This document shows, in pieces, positions 7,899 through 15,293 of a stretch of 27,711 bases of DNA. The stretch spans positions 1-27,711 of the forward strand of contig JBBSGA010000035.1 of the NCBI GenBank assembly GCA_038254585.1. Direction: 5' to 3'. The DNA is from JBBSGA01 sp038254585. Lineage in GTDB: Bacteria > Chloroflexota > Chloroflexia > Chloroflexales > Kallotenuaceae. The notes below the pieces were generated by a model. That model had not been told where the DNA came from and did no database searches. It saw only the letters and a program-made list of their open reading frames with translations. How positions within the stretch are numbered: position 1 is the stretch's first letter; each line of letters begins with the position of its first letter. A program made the translations under genes and the position numbers.

Positions 7899-7933
7899 GA
7901 GCGGCCGGGATACTCGTGTTATCCCGGCCGCTC
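7899..7933 (-). terminator. Perfect 14-bp hairpin, likely terminator of the DUF1003 operon
   Basis: GAGCGGCCGGGATA (7899-7912) and its exact complement (7920-7933) flank a 7-nt loop. It lies downstream of the minus-strand ORF ending at 8056 and upstream of the DUF892 fragment. On the minus strand the stem is followed by GCTGTTTAACG, a weak T-tract, so termination is likely but may need Rho or be imperfect. The rest of 7764-8055 shows no gene. Confidence 0.65.
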
Positions 7934-8055
7934 GTCCAACTTGGAGCTTCACGTAGAATGGGCGCGCCTGCCGCTTCTGTTCCACGCCGCCGGCGTTAGG
8001 ATCCGGCCAACCGGCATCGCTACACTTAACGGAGTGCTCGCAGAGTGAGCTCTAC

Positions 8056-8361
8056 TCAGGTATCCGCGCCGGGCGTGGGCTTGCCTCCGCCTTGCTCCGA
8101 CAGCATGCCCCGATGGCGGGGAGATCCGCCTGCCGCGGCCGTCGTGCCGGGCTCGACCATGCGAGCGATCCGCACCATGCGCTCGGCTGCCTCTACTGCC
8201 GACCGGAACCACCCGATGCCGGTCGCCGCAAGGGCAACGGCTGCCAGACATGCCGAGCTCAGCTCGCGTGGAATGAGCAGGGGACGGCCCAGCACACATT
8301 CGTCCTGCCGGCCGGATCCGGGCGGTTCGGCCACCCCTGGAAGGTTATCCGGGCTACGCAC
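8056..8361 (-). CDS. Small hypothetical protein with one membrane helix
   Basis: A 101-residue frame starting with GTG 6 nt after the stop of the cNMP/DUF1003 gene, so probably co-translated with it. One hydrophobic segment (SACLAAVALAATGIGWF, about residues 36-52) is followed by an amphipathic RSAVEAAERMVRIARM and a Gly/Pro-rich tail. G/C dominates third codon positions, in keeping with the neighbours. No family is recognised and the ribosome binding site is weak. The hairpin at 7899-7933 lies 120 nt downstream, consistent with this being the last gene of the unit. Confidence 0.45.
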   Translation of the reverse strand: MRSPDNLPGVAEPPGSGRQDECVLGRPLLIPRELSSACLAAVALAATGIGWFRSAVEAAERMVRIARMVEPGTTAAAGGSPRHRGMLSEQGGGKPTPGADT

Positions 8362-8367
8362 GGCAGC

Positions 8368-9201
8368 CTAGGCCTTGCCGCCATGCGTAGCCGCGGACTC
8401 GCGCTGCAGCAGCAGCACTTCGAGGTTTTCCAGGCGCTGCAGGACCAGGCCGATCTCGACCTCGGCCTTGGTATTGACTTGGTGGTCGATATCTGCCGAG
8501 ATCCGGTCTTTGTCGGACTGCCGATTCTGGCTCATCATAATGATCGGCGCGGCGTACGCCGCCTGGAATGATAGTACGAGATTCAACAGGATGAACGGAT
8601 AGGGGTCCCATCTTTGGATCCAGGCCGTGACGTTCAGCGTGACCCAGCTGATCAAGAGAATGCTTTGGACGATGATGAACGGCCAGCTGCCCATTATGGC
8701 CGCGAAGCCATCTGCGATGCGCTGCCCAAAGGTCAGCTGCTCGTCGGTTAGCACGTTGACGTTGCGGCTCACGCTCTGTCGTAGCAGCGCGTCCGTTCGG
8801 CGCAGGCGCTGGCCCAGGGTCTTGAGGACGTCGATCGCGGCCGGGGGATGAGCCTCCAAAAAGCTGAAAAACTCCTGGCGGTCGAGCGCCAGCGTCTTCA
8901 CCGCGTCGGTGGACTGCACTCGGGCCGAGCGCGGTTCGCCCGTTAGCATCGACAGCTCGCCGAAAAATCCGCCGGGCCCGACCTCGTCCACGACCAGCTC
9001 TGTGCCGGTGGCGTCCATGACCAGAAACCGGACGTGGCCCTCGACGACGATGTAGAAATAGCTTCCCGACTCACCCTGCTGCATGATGACCTGGTTCGGC
9101 GGGAAGCTGTGCGAGTCCATGATCGCCCGGATGCCGGCGATCTCCTGATCGTCCATGAAGCTGAAGAGTGGGACCTGCCTGAGCGCGGCGATGTCGTCCA
9201 T
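8368..9201 (-). CDS. cNMP-binding domain fused to DUF1003 membrane protein
   Basis: A 277-residue two-domain protein. Residues about 1-140 are a cyclic-nucleotide-binding (CRP-like) sensor: LRQVPLFSFMDDQEI, the FYIVVEGHVRF strand and the phosphate-binding-cassette region GGFFGELSMLTGEPRSARVQ. No DNA-binding helix-turn-helix follows. Residues about 160-250 are DUF1003: two membrane helices (WPFIIVQSILLISWVTLNVT; FILLNLVLSFQAAYAAPIIM), then MMSQNRQSDKDR and a C-terminal coiled coil (IGLVLQRLENLEVLLLQRE). The ATG at 9201 has GGAGG 5 nt upstream; an in-frame start at 9225 lacks one. It follows the LLM gene by 56 nt and is likely in its operon. The role of DUF1003 is not established; a membrane protein gated by a nucleotide signal is an inference. 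Confidence 0.85.
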   Translation of the reverse strand: MDDIAALRQVPLFSFMDDQEIAGIRAIMDSHSFPPNQVIMQQGESGSYFYIVVEGHVRFLVMDATGTELVVDEVGPGGFFGELSMLTGEPRSARVQSTDAVKTLALDRQEFFSFLEAHPPAAIDVLKTLGQRLRRTDALLRQSVSRNVNVLTDEQLTFGQRIADGFAAIMGSWPFIIVQSILLISWVTLNVTAWIQRWDPYPFILLNLVLSFQAAYAAPIIMMSQNRQSDKDRISADIDHQVNTKAEVEIGLVLQRLENLEVLLLQRESAATHGGKA

Positions 9202-9257
9202 TCTGACCTCCGATAATGGGCGCAAGCAGAGAGAAGTGGCAGCGCCGGATCAGGCGA

Positions 9258-10109
9258 TCATGGATGGACGTGGGCCACGACCTCGTCGGCTAGACGCCCG
9301 ACGATACCTTCAGGGAAGGGGTAGCGCAGGTTGAGGATCACGTGCGTTGCCCCGGCGTCGACGAAGCGCTGCACGGCCTCGGTCGTGCTCGGGAGGTCAT
9401 CATACGTGACTGGCAGCTGCACCGAGAGCTCGATATCTGCCGGATCGCGTCCCACCTCGGCGCAGTGCTGGTGCAGAATATCGACTTTGTGCTTGAATTG
9501 CTCGACCGGACCACCGGCAAAATTCCAGATGTCGGCGTACTGCGCCACGATACGCAGCGTCAGCTGCTCGCCGCCGCCGCCGATCACAAACGGCGGGTAC
9601 GGCTTTTGCACCGGCTTGGGCTCGCAGCGCGCCTCCTTGAGCTGATAGTACCGCCCGTCGAAGTCGGTGAGGTGCTGCGTAAACAGGCGCTTGATGATCT
9701 CGCACGCCTCGCCCAGGCGCCGGATGCGCTCGCCGGGGGCGTAGAGCGGGATGCCCATGCTTGCATGCTCGTACTCGTTCCATCCCGCGCCAATTCCAAG
9801 GTCGAGACGGCCGCTGGAGATGAGGTCGACCGTCGCCGCCATGTTGGCCAGGACCGCGGGATGGCGGTAAGTATTGCCGGTGACCATCAGCCCGACGCGC
9901 AGGCGCGTCGTCTGCGCGGCGTAGGCCGCCAGCAGCGTCCAGCCTTCGAGACATGGCCCGTCCACGTCGCTGAAGATTGGCGAGAAGTGATCGAAGAGCC
10001 AGGCGTGTTCGAAGGCGGCCGTCGCGTCGGCCGCCTTCCACACTGCGAGCATCGCCTCGTACGTGGTGTGCTGAGGTGCTGTCTTGATGCCGAAGCGGAG
10101 TCGTGCCAT
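9258..10109 (-). CDS. F420-dependent LLM-class oxidoreductase
   Basis: A 283-residue protein of the luciferase-like monooxygenase superfamily, F420-dependent branch (TIGR03560-like). Seen in order: FGIKTAPQHTTYEAM (start of the TIM barrel), HAWLFDHFSPIF, TTRLRVGLMVTGNTYRHPAVLANMAATVDLISSGRLDLGIGAGWNEYEHASMG split into consecutive strands, AMINO-proximal GERIRRLGEACEIIKRL, PYPPFVIGGGGEQLTLRIVAQYADIWNF in two parts, and a C-terminal strand AGATHVILNLRYPF. The GIGAGW and IGGGG loops bind the cofactor phosphate in this family. ATG 10109 is chosen over the start at 10136 because GGAGG precedes it by 7 nt. A TATACT -10-like box (10152-10157, minus strand) lies upstream without a good -35. The substrate is unknown. 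Confidence 0.85.
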   Translation of the reverse strand: MARLRFGIKTAPQHTTYEAMLAVWKAADATAAFEHAWLFDHFSPIFSDVDGPCLEGWTLLAAYAAQTTRLRVGLMVTGNTYRHPAVLANMAATVDLISSGRLDLGIGAGWNEYEHASMGIPLYAPGERIRRLGEACEIIKRLFTQHLTDFDGRYYQLKEARCEPKPVQKPYPPFVIGGGGEQLTLRIVAQYADIWNFAGGPVEQFKHKVDILHQHCAEVGRDPADIELSVQLPVTYDDLPSTTEAVQRFVDAGATHVILNLRYPFPEGIVGRLADEVVAHVHP

Positions 10110-10129
10110 GTTCAACCTCCTGAATGTGT

Positions 10130-10273
10130 ATGCCACGCATGCTTACCGCCGAGTATAGGCCATCGCTGGGCCTGCTCTACGAAGATGTCACCGACTACCT
10201 TGGCTTTTTGCGCTCCTCGGATGAGGACAAGCTGATGGCGCCGGCCTCGTTCGGCAAGCCGCGCTACCTCTGA
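10130..10273 (+). pseudogene. Carbamoyltransferase (NodU/CmcH-type) fragment
   Basis: A plus-strand frame of 47 codons reads SLGLLYEDVTDYLGF then LRSSDEDKLMAPASFGKPRY, which matches the central region of NodU/CmcH-type carbamoyltransferases (family pattern: G-x-x-Y-x-x-VT-x-x-LGF ... DE-x-K-x-M-x-x-A-x-x-G). The intact enzymes are about 550-600 residues, so only a piece survives, ending at TGA 10271. There is no ribosome binding site, and the sequence lies between two minus-strand genes in the opposite orientation. Such enzymes decorate antibiotics, Nod factors and glycans, so the piece may be left over from an older glycan gene set. Confidence 0.6.
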
Positions 10274-10282
10274 TGGAACGGC

Positions 10283-10918
10283 TCAGGCGCCGAGCTCAAG
10301 GCTGGCCGGGAAGCGCTGATCGAGGATCGCGAGATCGGCGACCAGGGGCGGCAGATCCGCCCGGAGCCGCTCCCGGAGAGATAGACAGAGGCTGTGGGCG
10401 ATCGCGAGGTGCACGTCTTCGACCTGCTCTATCGTACCGGCCGGCGAGCGAACGATAAGGTCCGCGAGTGTATGCAGGCTGCAGGGATGCGGCCCAGTTA
10501 GCGCGATCGTCGTTACGCCCATCGCCCGCCCGGCTTCCGCCGCGCGTAGGACGTTCGGCGATTCGCCGCTGGCGCTGATCGCGACCACGACGTCGCCCGG
10601 GCGAGCGAGCGTCGTCAGCTGCTCGGCAAAGACCCGGTCGTAGCTCGTGTCGTTGGCCCACGCCGTCATCAGCGCCGCGTTGTCGGTCAGGGCAACCACG
10701 CGAAATGGTGGCGTACCTTCAACCCGCGTGCCTTTGCCAAGGTCGCAGGCGAAATGCGTGGCCGTTGCGGCGCTTCCGCCGTTGCCGAGCACGAAGACCG
10801 TCGCCCCGCGCTCGTAGCAGTCGAGGAGCGCACCGGCCACCTCGGCTAATGCGTCGAGGGGCATTTCGCGGGTCATACCAGCTAGATCGTGCCAGTAACG
10901 TTCGAGTTGATCACGCAT
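10283..10918 (-). CDS. gmhA: Phosphoheptose isomerase-like SIS-domain protein (GmhA)
   Basis: A 211-residue SIS-domain protein of the GmhA/DiaA group. GmhA converts sedoheptulose 7-phosphate to glycero-manno-heptose 7-phosphate, the first step of ADP-heptose synthesis. Seen: VFVLGNGGSAATATHFACDL (41-60), PGDVVVAISASGESPNV (about 107-123, the phosphate-binding SIS motif), TIALTG and EDVHLAIAHSLC (167-178), whose His175 matches the catalytic His of GmhA. The Glu expected in HFAEEL (E. coli Glu65, from memory) is Asp59 here. ATG 10918 follows GGAGGAGG by 8 nt; the frame is open far upstream through the SDR gene, but that is shadow. A separate promoter (10941-10968) suggests independent expression. 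Presence of hldE upstream supports the GmhA role; a DiaA-like or other sugar-isomerase role remains possible. Confidence 0.78.
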   Translation of the reverse strand: MRDQLERYWHDLAGMTREMPLDALAEVAGALLDCYERGATVFVLGNGGSAATATHFACDLGKGTRVEGTPPFRVVALTDNAALMTAWANDTSYDRVFAEQLTTLARPGDVVVAISASGESPNVLRAAEAGRAMGVTTIALTGPHPCSLHTLADLIVRSPAGTIEQVEDVHLAIAHSLCLSLRERLRADLPPLVADLAILDQRFPASLELGA

Positions 10919-10940
10919 TATCGGTGCCTCCTCCTGATCG

Positions 10941-10968
10941 ATTGTAGCGTACGTGGCGATCGGCCCAA
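10941..10968 (-). promoter_or_regulatory. Probable promoter of gmhA
   Basis: On the minus strand TTGGGC (10963-10968) and TACAAT (10941-10946) are spaced by 16 nt, about 22 nt before the gmhA ATG. This lies in the 137-nt gap after the SDR gene, the only real break in the gene series that begins with hldE. The remaining gap sequence shows no clear hairpin terminator. Confidence 0.45.
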
Positions 10969-11055
10969 TCACTTCATCACGCCTGCCGGATGGGCTCCCA
11001 TTCAGCACGTATATTTCCCGATCACCACGCCTCTGTCCGGCTCGTAGAAGCATGT

Positions 11056-11796
11056 CTATGGCCAGCTCGTCTCGGTTAGCGGCGTCACGATGAGTTCCTG
11101 TACTACCGACTGCACTGGCATGCGAACGGCGAAGACGATCGTTTCGGCGACGTTCGCCGGGTCTTGCAGATCCTTTTCGTCCGGCATCGGTATCCCTTGC
11201 TCCGGGAAGCGATCGAACCAGTGGGTGCGCATCCCCGCGGGAATGATCGTCGTGACACGAATACCATGAGGCCTTCCTTCGACGCCGAGCCCGCGGCTGA
11301 AACCAACCAGGCCCCACTTTGACGCGTGATACGCCGCGGCATTGCCCCATGCCCTGACCGCGGCCGTCGACGCGATGTTGACGATGTCGCCGCCACCTTG
11401 GCGTTTCATGAGCGGGAAGACTGCCTTGGAGAGGACAAAAGGACCGCGCAGGTTGACTCCGATCACGCGATCCCATTGTGCCACGGACATATCGTCGACC
11501 GCGACAACGTAGTCGACGCCCGCGCAGCTCACGGCGACATCGATCCGCCCAAAACGCTGCACCGCGGTCTCGACTGTCTGGAAGACCGCGTCGGCGTCGC
11601 TGACGTCGCATGGTAGAGCCAGGCTCTGGATATCGGCTGCGCGCAGCTCCCCTGCGACCCGCTCGGCGGCATCGCGCTGGAGGTCGACACAGGCGACGGC
11701 GCACCCTGCACGCCCAAAAGCCCGGGCAGTCGCTTCGCCGAGCCCGCTTCCAGCGCCCGTGACCAGGACGACCCTGCCCCGAAGATCAGTTTCCAT
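11056..11796 (-). CDS. Short-chain dehydrogenase/reductase (SDR)
   Basis: A 246-residue classical SDR. The NAD(P)-binding TGAGSGLGEA motif is at 14-23, D38 after the second strand (VACVDLQRD) favours NAD(H), the stabilising CAG motif is present as SCAGVDY, the catalytic Ser lies in VNIASTAAV, and the catalytic pair is in YHASKWG. It is the last gene of the overlapping hldE series: ATG 11796 overlaps the GT4 stop by 11 nt and has its own AGGAG site 5 nt upstream. The sequence is a generic 3-ketoacyl-reductase-like SDR, not the extended SDR expected for the ADP-heptose epimerase HldD. It probably modifies a nucleotide sugar, glycan or lipid carrier; the substrate is unknown. Confidence 0.85.
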   Translation of the reverse strand: METDLRGRVVLVTGAGSGLGEATARAFGRAGCAVACVDLQRDAAERVAGELRAADIQSLALPCDVSDADAVFQTVETAVQRFGRIDVAVSCAGVDYVVAVDDMSVAQWDRVIGVNLRGPFVLSKAVFPLMKRQGGGDIVNIASTAAVRAWGNAAAYHASKWGLVGFSRGLGVEGRPHGIRVTTIIPAGMRTHWFDRFPEQGIPMPDEKDLQDPANVAETIVFAVRMPVQSVVQELIVTPLTETSWP

Positions 11797-13123
11797 ATTC
11801 GCTCCTTGGATTGCTTTTCATTCCGCACGCACCACCCGCTGTCGCGCGTAGGAGCCAGGCATCCTTGCGCTCGCCGAGCATGGTCTGGTAGAGTGCCATA
11901 GTTCGCTCCGCGACCACGGGCCACGTAAACTCCTGCTCCACCCTCCGCCGGGCTGCACGTCCCATACGTGCCTGGAGCACCGGGTCTACGAGCAGATCGG
12001 CCAGCCGGGTCGCGAGTGCGCGCGGATCACGTGGAGGAACCAGAAAACCGGTTTCGCCGTCGGCGATCGTGAAGGTGATGCCGCCGACTGCCGAGCCGAT
12101 CACCGGCCGGCCGCAGGCCATCGCCTCGAGCGGCGTCAGCCCGAAGGGCTCGTACCACGGCGTCGTCACCGCCACGTCGCCCGCACTATAATAGTCCCGT
12201 AGGACCTCCGGCTGGCGTTTGCCGACGAACTGGACGCGGTCGGCAATGCCCTCTTCGGCCACGATACGCTGCAGCTCTCCGATCTCGGGCGTTACGGCAG
12301 GGTCTGGCTCGGCCGTCTCGCCTCCGACGAGCAGCAGCTTGACCGGCAGCGTCGTCTCTCGCACGAGGATGCCAACAGCCCGTACCACGTTCCGAGCGTC
12401 CTTGCGTGGAACCATCCGGCCAACGTAGACGACGACTAGCTCGTCGCTCGCGACCCCCACCCGGTGCCTCGCCTCTGCACGGGGGACCGGTCGGAATGTT
12501 TCGATGCTGACGGCCGACGGAATAACCACGACCTTGCGGCGCTCGGCACCATAGTCCTCGACCAGCTCTCGTTCTTCGGCCGGGCACTGCGCAATCAGGC
12601 GCTCGGCCGCGTCGACGACCTGCATCTCGACCTCGATCCGCTCGGATGGGCTGGTGTCCGCCGCGCCCTGGTGCTGCTGCTTGGTCTTGCCCATCGCATG
12701 AAAGATCTGAGCCACTGGCACGCCGAGCGTGTGCCGCAGCTCAGCTGCCACCCAGCCTGACATCCAAAAGTTGCCGTGGACGACGTCGTACCGTGCTTCC
12801 TCGCGGACGATGAAGTCCAACAGGGCATCGCGGAAGACAGGCATCCACGCCCAGAGATCGTCCTTCGGGACGAATTGTGGTGGGCCGGCCCGCAGGTTCA
12901 CGACACGCACGCCCGGCGCCCAGTCGATAATTTCCGGGGCGTCGGCGCTGTCGCGGCGCGTGAAGACGTCGACGGCTAACCCAAGCCGGCCCAGGTTGCG
13001 ACTCAGCTCGTCTACGTATACGTTTTGCCCTCCCGAGTCGACGCCTCCCAGCAGGGCAACCGGACTGGCATGTTCGCTCAGAAAGGCTATCCTCAAGGCG
13101 CTCGCTCCTCGCTCCTCCGTCAT
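11786..13123 (-). CDS. GT4 glycosyltransferase, MshA/sucrose-synthase-like
   Basis: A 445-residue GT-B glycosyltransferase of family 4. The N-terminal acceptor domain opens with LRIAFLSEHASP and the glycine-rich GGVDSGGQNVYVDELSRNL typical of the MshA and sucrose-phosphate-synthase branch, then VDVFTRRD, YDVVHGNFWMSGW and FHAMGKTKQQHQG. The donor domain has VYVGRMVPRKDARN and an intact EX7E motif (EPFGLTPLEAM) followed by ACGRPVIGSAVGG. ATG 13123 overlaps the previous stop as ATGA, indicating coupled translation. A nucleotide-sugar donor is expected (UDP-GlcNAc or UDP/ADP-glucose in relatives). In this operon it most likely extends the heptose-containing glycan; no inositol-related genes are near to suggest mycothiol. 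Confidence 0.85.
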   Translation of the reverse strand: MTEERGASALRIAFLSEHASPVALLGGVDSGGQNVYVDELSRNLGRLGLAVDVFTRRDSADAPEIIDWAPGVRVVNLRAGPPQFVPKDDLWAWMPVFRDALLDFIVREEARYDVVHGNFWMSGWVAAELRHTLGVPVAQIFHAMGKTKQQHQGAADTSPSERIEVEMQVVDAAERLIAQCPAEERELVEDYGAERRKVVVIPSAVSIETFRPVPRAEARHRVGVASDELVVVYVGRMVPRKDARNVVRAVGILVRETTLPVKLLLVGGETAEPDPAVTPEIGELQRIVAEEGIADRVQFVGKRQPEVLRDYYSAGDVAVTTPWYEPFGLTPLEAMACGRPVIGSAVGGITFTIADGETGFLVPPRDPRALATRLADLLVDPVLQARMGRAARRRVEQEFTWPVVAERTMALYQTMLGERKDAWLLRATAGGACGMKSNPRSEYGN

Positions 13124-14124
13124 CGCTCCGCCAACACCTCCGGATGGCTGCTCTGCTTCGACGTCCGGCCGTGCTCCGTGCTGCCGAGAGCTCGCTCGAA
13201 TGCCGCGTTCCAGTCGCGCCGGAAGCGGTCTAGGCCGAAGCGCTCTTGAGCGACCCGGCGCGCGTTGGCTCCCAGACGGCGCGCCTCGGCGGGGTTCTCC
13301 AGGAGCTCCTGCATGCGCTCGATCAATGTCTCGGCGTCACACGAGACGTAGCCGGTTACTCCGTTCTCGATCACCGTCGGCAGCTCGGTCGTAGCCAGAG
13401 CAACCACGGGCATTCCAACGGTCATAGCCTCGATCACCGCCAGCGGCAGACTCGTGTAGCGCATCGGGCTGAAGAGAAAGCGGTAGTCCGCGACGCGCCG
13501 GTGGAGATGCCGGTAGGGAATATCCCCAAGACCTCCATACGCCTCGGTCTCCATCCCGGCGATGTCCAGTGGGACACGCTCCCGAGCATGGAGGAAGATA
13601 TCGAAGCCGGCAATGCGCGGCCGCCGGTGAATGCCATTGGCGACGACGATCCCGCGGCTGAGATGGCCCCCATAGCTCGCCGACGGGTCGATCGCTACGC
13701 TGTGCTCGATCACCATCGTCGGCGTCTGGCTGTTGTCCCACATCAGGCGGTTGTAGTGCGTGACGTGCACGAGCAGCACGTTTGGATCGTCGATCAGGTG
13801 GCGTGTCGCCGTGGCGTCGGGCTTGGGCGTGTTGTGCTCCAGGTAGATCTTGGGCAGACCTTGCTGCGCAGGACTCAAGATCTCAAACTGGTCCGTGTGG
13901 AAATTCTTGGGCGTCTGGTAGATGATCAGATCGAGATCAAGGTTCCGTACCTGCTCAGCCGGCACTTCGCGGACGTAGTCCGGGAGGTCGAAGGTCGGGC
14001 CCCGACCGCCATAGCCCTCGGGGCGGCCAGGCTTGAGCGGCAGATACCAATCGTGGTCGATCCGGGCGAGGGTATTCAGATAGCTGCCGTGGATATGCCA
14101 TATCAGGATCTTGAGCCGCCGCAT
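13120..14124 (-). CDS. GT4-like glycosyltransferase with divergent active site
   Basis: A 334-residue protein whose C-terminal half is a GT4-type donor domain: FLFSPMRYTSLPLAVIEAMTVG and MPVVALATTELPTVIENGVTGY. In the EX7E motif the second Glu is kept (VIEAM) but the first is Thr (T of RYTSLPL). The N-terminal half (ILIWHIHGSYLNTLARIDH, a GYGGRGPTFDLPDYV segment and IYLEHNTPKPDATATRHLI) is unlike standard GT4 and may bind a special acceptor. ATG 14124 shares its A with the upstream TAA (TAATG), so it is translationally coupled; the open frame further upstream is shadow of the GT9 gene. Likely a glycosyltransferase with altered chemistry, or a non-catalytic partner of the neighbouring GT4. Confidence 0.72.
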   Translation of the reverse strand: MRRLKILIWHIHGSYLNTLARIDHDWYLPLKPGRPEGYGGRGPTFDLPDYVREVPAEQVRNLDLDLIIYQTPKNFHTDQFEILSPAQQGLPKIYLEHNTPKPDATATRHLIDDPNVLLVHVTHYNRLMWDNSQTPTMVIEHSVAIDPSASYGGHLSRGIVVANGIHRRPRIAGFDIFLHARERVPLDIAGMETEAYGGLGDIPYRHLHRRVADYRFLFSPMRYTSLPLAVIEAMTVGMPVVALATTELPTVIENGVTGYVSCDAETLIERMQELLENPAEARRLGANARRVAQERFGLDRFRRDWNAAFERALGSTEHGRTSKQSSHPEVLAER

Positions 14125-15293
14125 TATGCGTCTCCTTCCGTGAGCGAGGTGCCGTAGGCGTGACGCTGTGGCGGGTGGCTCGCGCGATAGAGCTCGTGAG
14201 CCGCCTGCTCGTCCCGGCCGGCCCGGTCTGCTGCCGGTTGCAAGCGATGCCGGCTTCCCAGCATGTGCGTGCAGGCATCGTAGACCGGCTCGACCGGCAG
14301 GCGTCCGAGTGCCTCGGCGGGGTCGTACCCCCGTGGCGCGAACGCCAGGGCGTCGACGATCCGATGCTGCCCACGGTCCAGCGGCGCCCATCCCTCGGGG
14401 CGTGAGAGTCCAAAGAGGACTACGCTCGGCGTTTCGGTCGCAGCCGCGATGTGGGAGGCGCCGGTATCATTGGTGACGAGCAGGTCCAGGGCTTCGATCA
14501 CCGCTGTGAATTCACCCAGGCTCGTCGTGCCTGCCAGGTCACGCGCTTCATGGTGCATGCTGCGCCGGACGGCCGTCGTGATCGCGCGCTCGGATTCACT
14601 GCCCGTCAGGACGATCCGTGCTCCTAGTCGCTCGACGAGCATATCTGCCAGAGCCGCGAAGCACTCGGCCGGCCAGCGCCGCGCAGCATCTTTCGCCCCC
14701 GTGTGAAGGCCGATCAGTGGACCCGCGCCACGGACGCGGGTGTGCGCTGGCGAAAGCAACCGCCGGGCAAGCCGCCGCTCGGCGCGTGTCAGCGGAAAGT
14801 CGATCCGGATATCGGACGCATCGATGCCGAGCGCCGCCACCAGTCGCAGCCAGCGGCGCACCTCGTGCTCCTCAGAGAGATACAGCAGGCTCATTGAGAG
14901 GCGAGCGTCGCCCGCGCGGCAAAAGCCGAGCGACGTTCGAGCGCCGAGCTCGGCGACGAAGCCGTTGCTAACATTGCCGTCGCCGTGCATCTGAATCGCA
15001 AGGTCATAGCCGGTCGCCCGCGCGGCCTTGAGGAAGCCCGCCGTCTGCTCCGCCTGAACGGGAACTTCGTTGATGCCCGGGTAGCCGGGAAAGACGAGCA
15101 GCCGGTCGATGTACGGCACATGCTCGACAAACTCCTGCGCCCACGGCAGGCCGATCAGCGTGATCTCGGCTCCTGGGAAGCCACGCTGGAGCGCCCGCAG
15201 TGCCGGTGCACTGCACAGAAGATCGCCTACAAAGAGCGCCCGGAAGATGGCGATGCGCTTGATAACGGCTGGCTCTAATCTAAGCTGGGTCAT
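14124..15293 (-). CDS. GT9 heptosyltransferase-like protein (third of three)
   Basis: A 389-residue GT-B protein of family 9 (ADP-heptose:LPS heptosyltransferase type). Seen: IKRIAIFRALFVGDLLCSAPALRALQ in the N-terminal domain (the conserved G-D near residue 23), ITLIGLPWAQEFV, IGLHTGAKDAARRWPAECFA (donor-binding strand-helix), RIVLTGSESERAI and DLLVTNDTGASHIAAA, the family signature. The C-terminal tail is about 45 residues longer than usual, basic, and lacks the Cys cluster found in the two upstream paralogues. ATG 15293 overlaps the previous stop as ATGA. It probably transfers heptose from ADP-heptose, since hldE heads the operon; the acceptor is unknown, because no lipid A genes are seen. 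Confidence 0.82.
   Translation of the reverse strand: MTQLRLEPAVIKRIAIFRALFVGDLLCSAPALRALQRGFPGAEITLIGLPWAQEFVEHVPYIDRLLVFPGYPGINEVPVQAEQTAGFLKAARATGYDLAIQMHGDGNVSNGFVAELGARTSLGFCRAGDARLSMSLLYLSEEHEVRRWLRLVAALGIDASDIRIDFPLTRAERRLARRLLSPAHTRVRGAGPLIGLHTGAKDAARRWPAECFAALADMLVERLGARIVLTGSESERAITTAVRRSMHHEARDLAGTTSLGEFTAVIEALDLLVTNDTGASHIAAATETPSVVLFGLSRPEGWAPLDRGQHRIVDALAFAPRGYDPAEALGRLPVEPVYDACTHMLGSRHRLQPAADRAGRDEQAAHELYRASHPPQRHAYGTSLTEGDA

Noticed and set aside
10919..11704. Long in-frame upstream extension of the gmhA frame, suggesting a 473-residue fusion
   Set aside because: The extension is antiparallel-frame shadow of the SDR gene on the same strand, is Arg-rich without any family, and a strong GGAGGAGG site fixes the gmhA start at 10918.
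13246..14157. 303-codon plus-strand frame opposite the GT4-like gene
   Set aside because: Antisense shadow: the minus-strand frame carries recognisable glycosyltransferase motifs and coupled starts.
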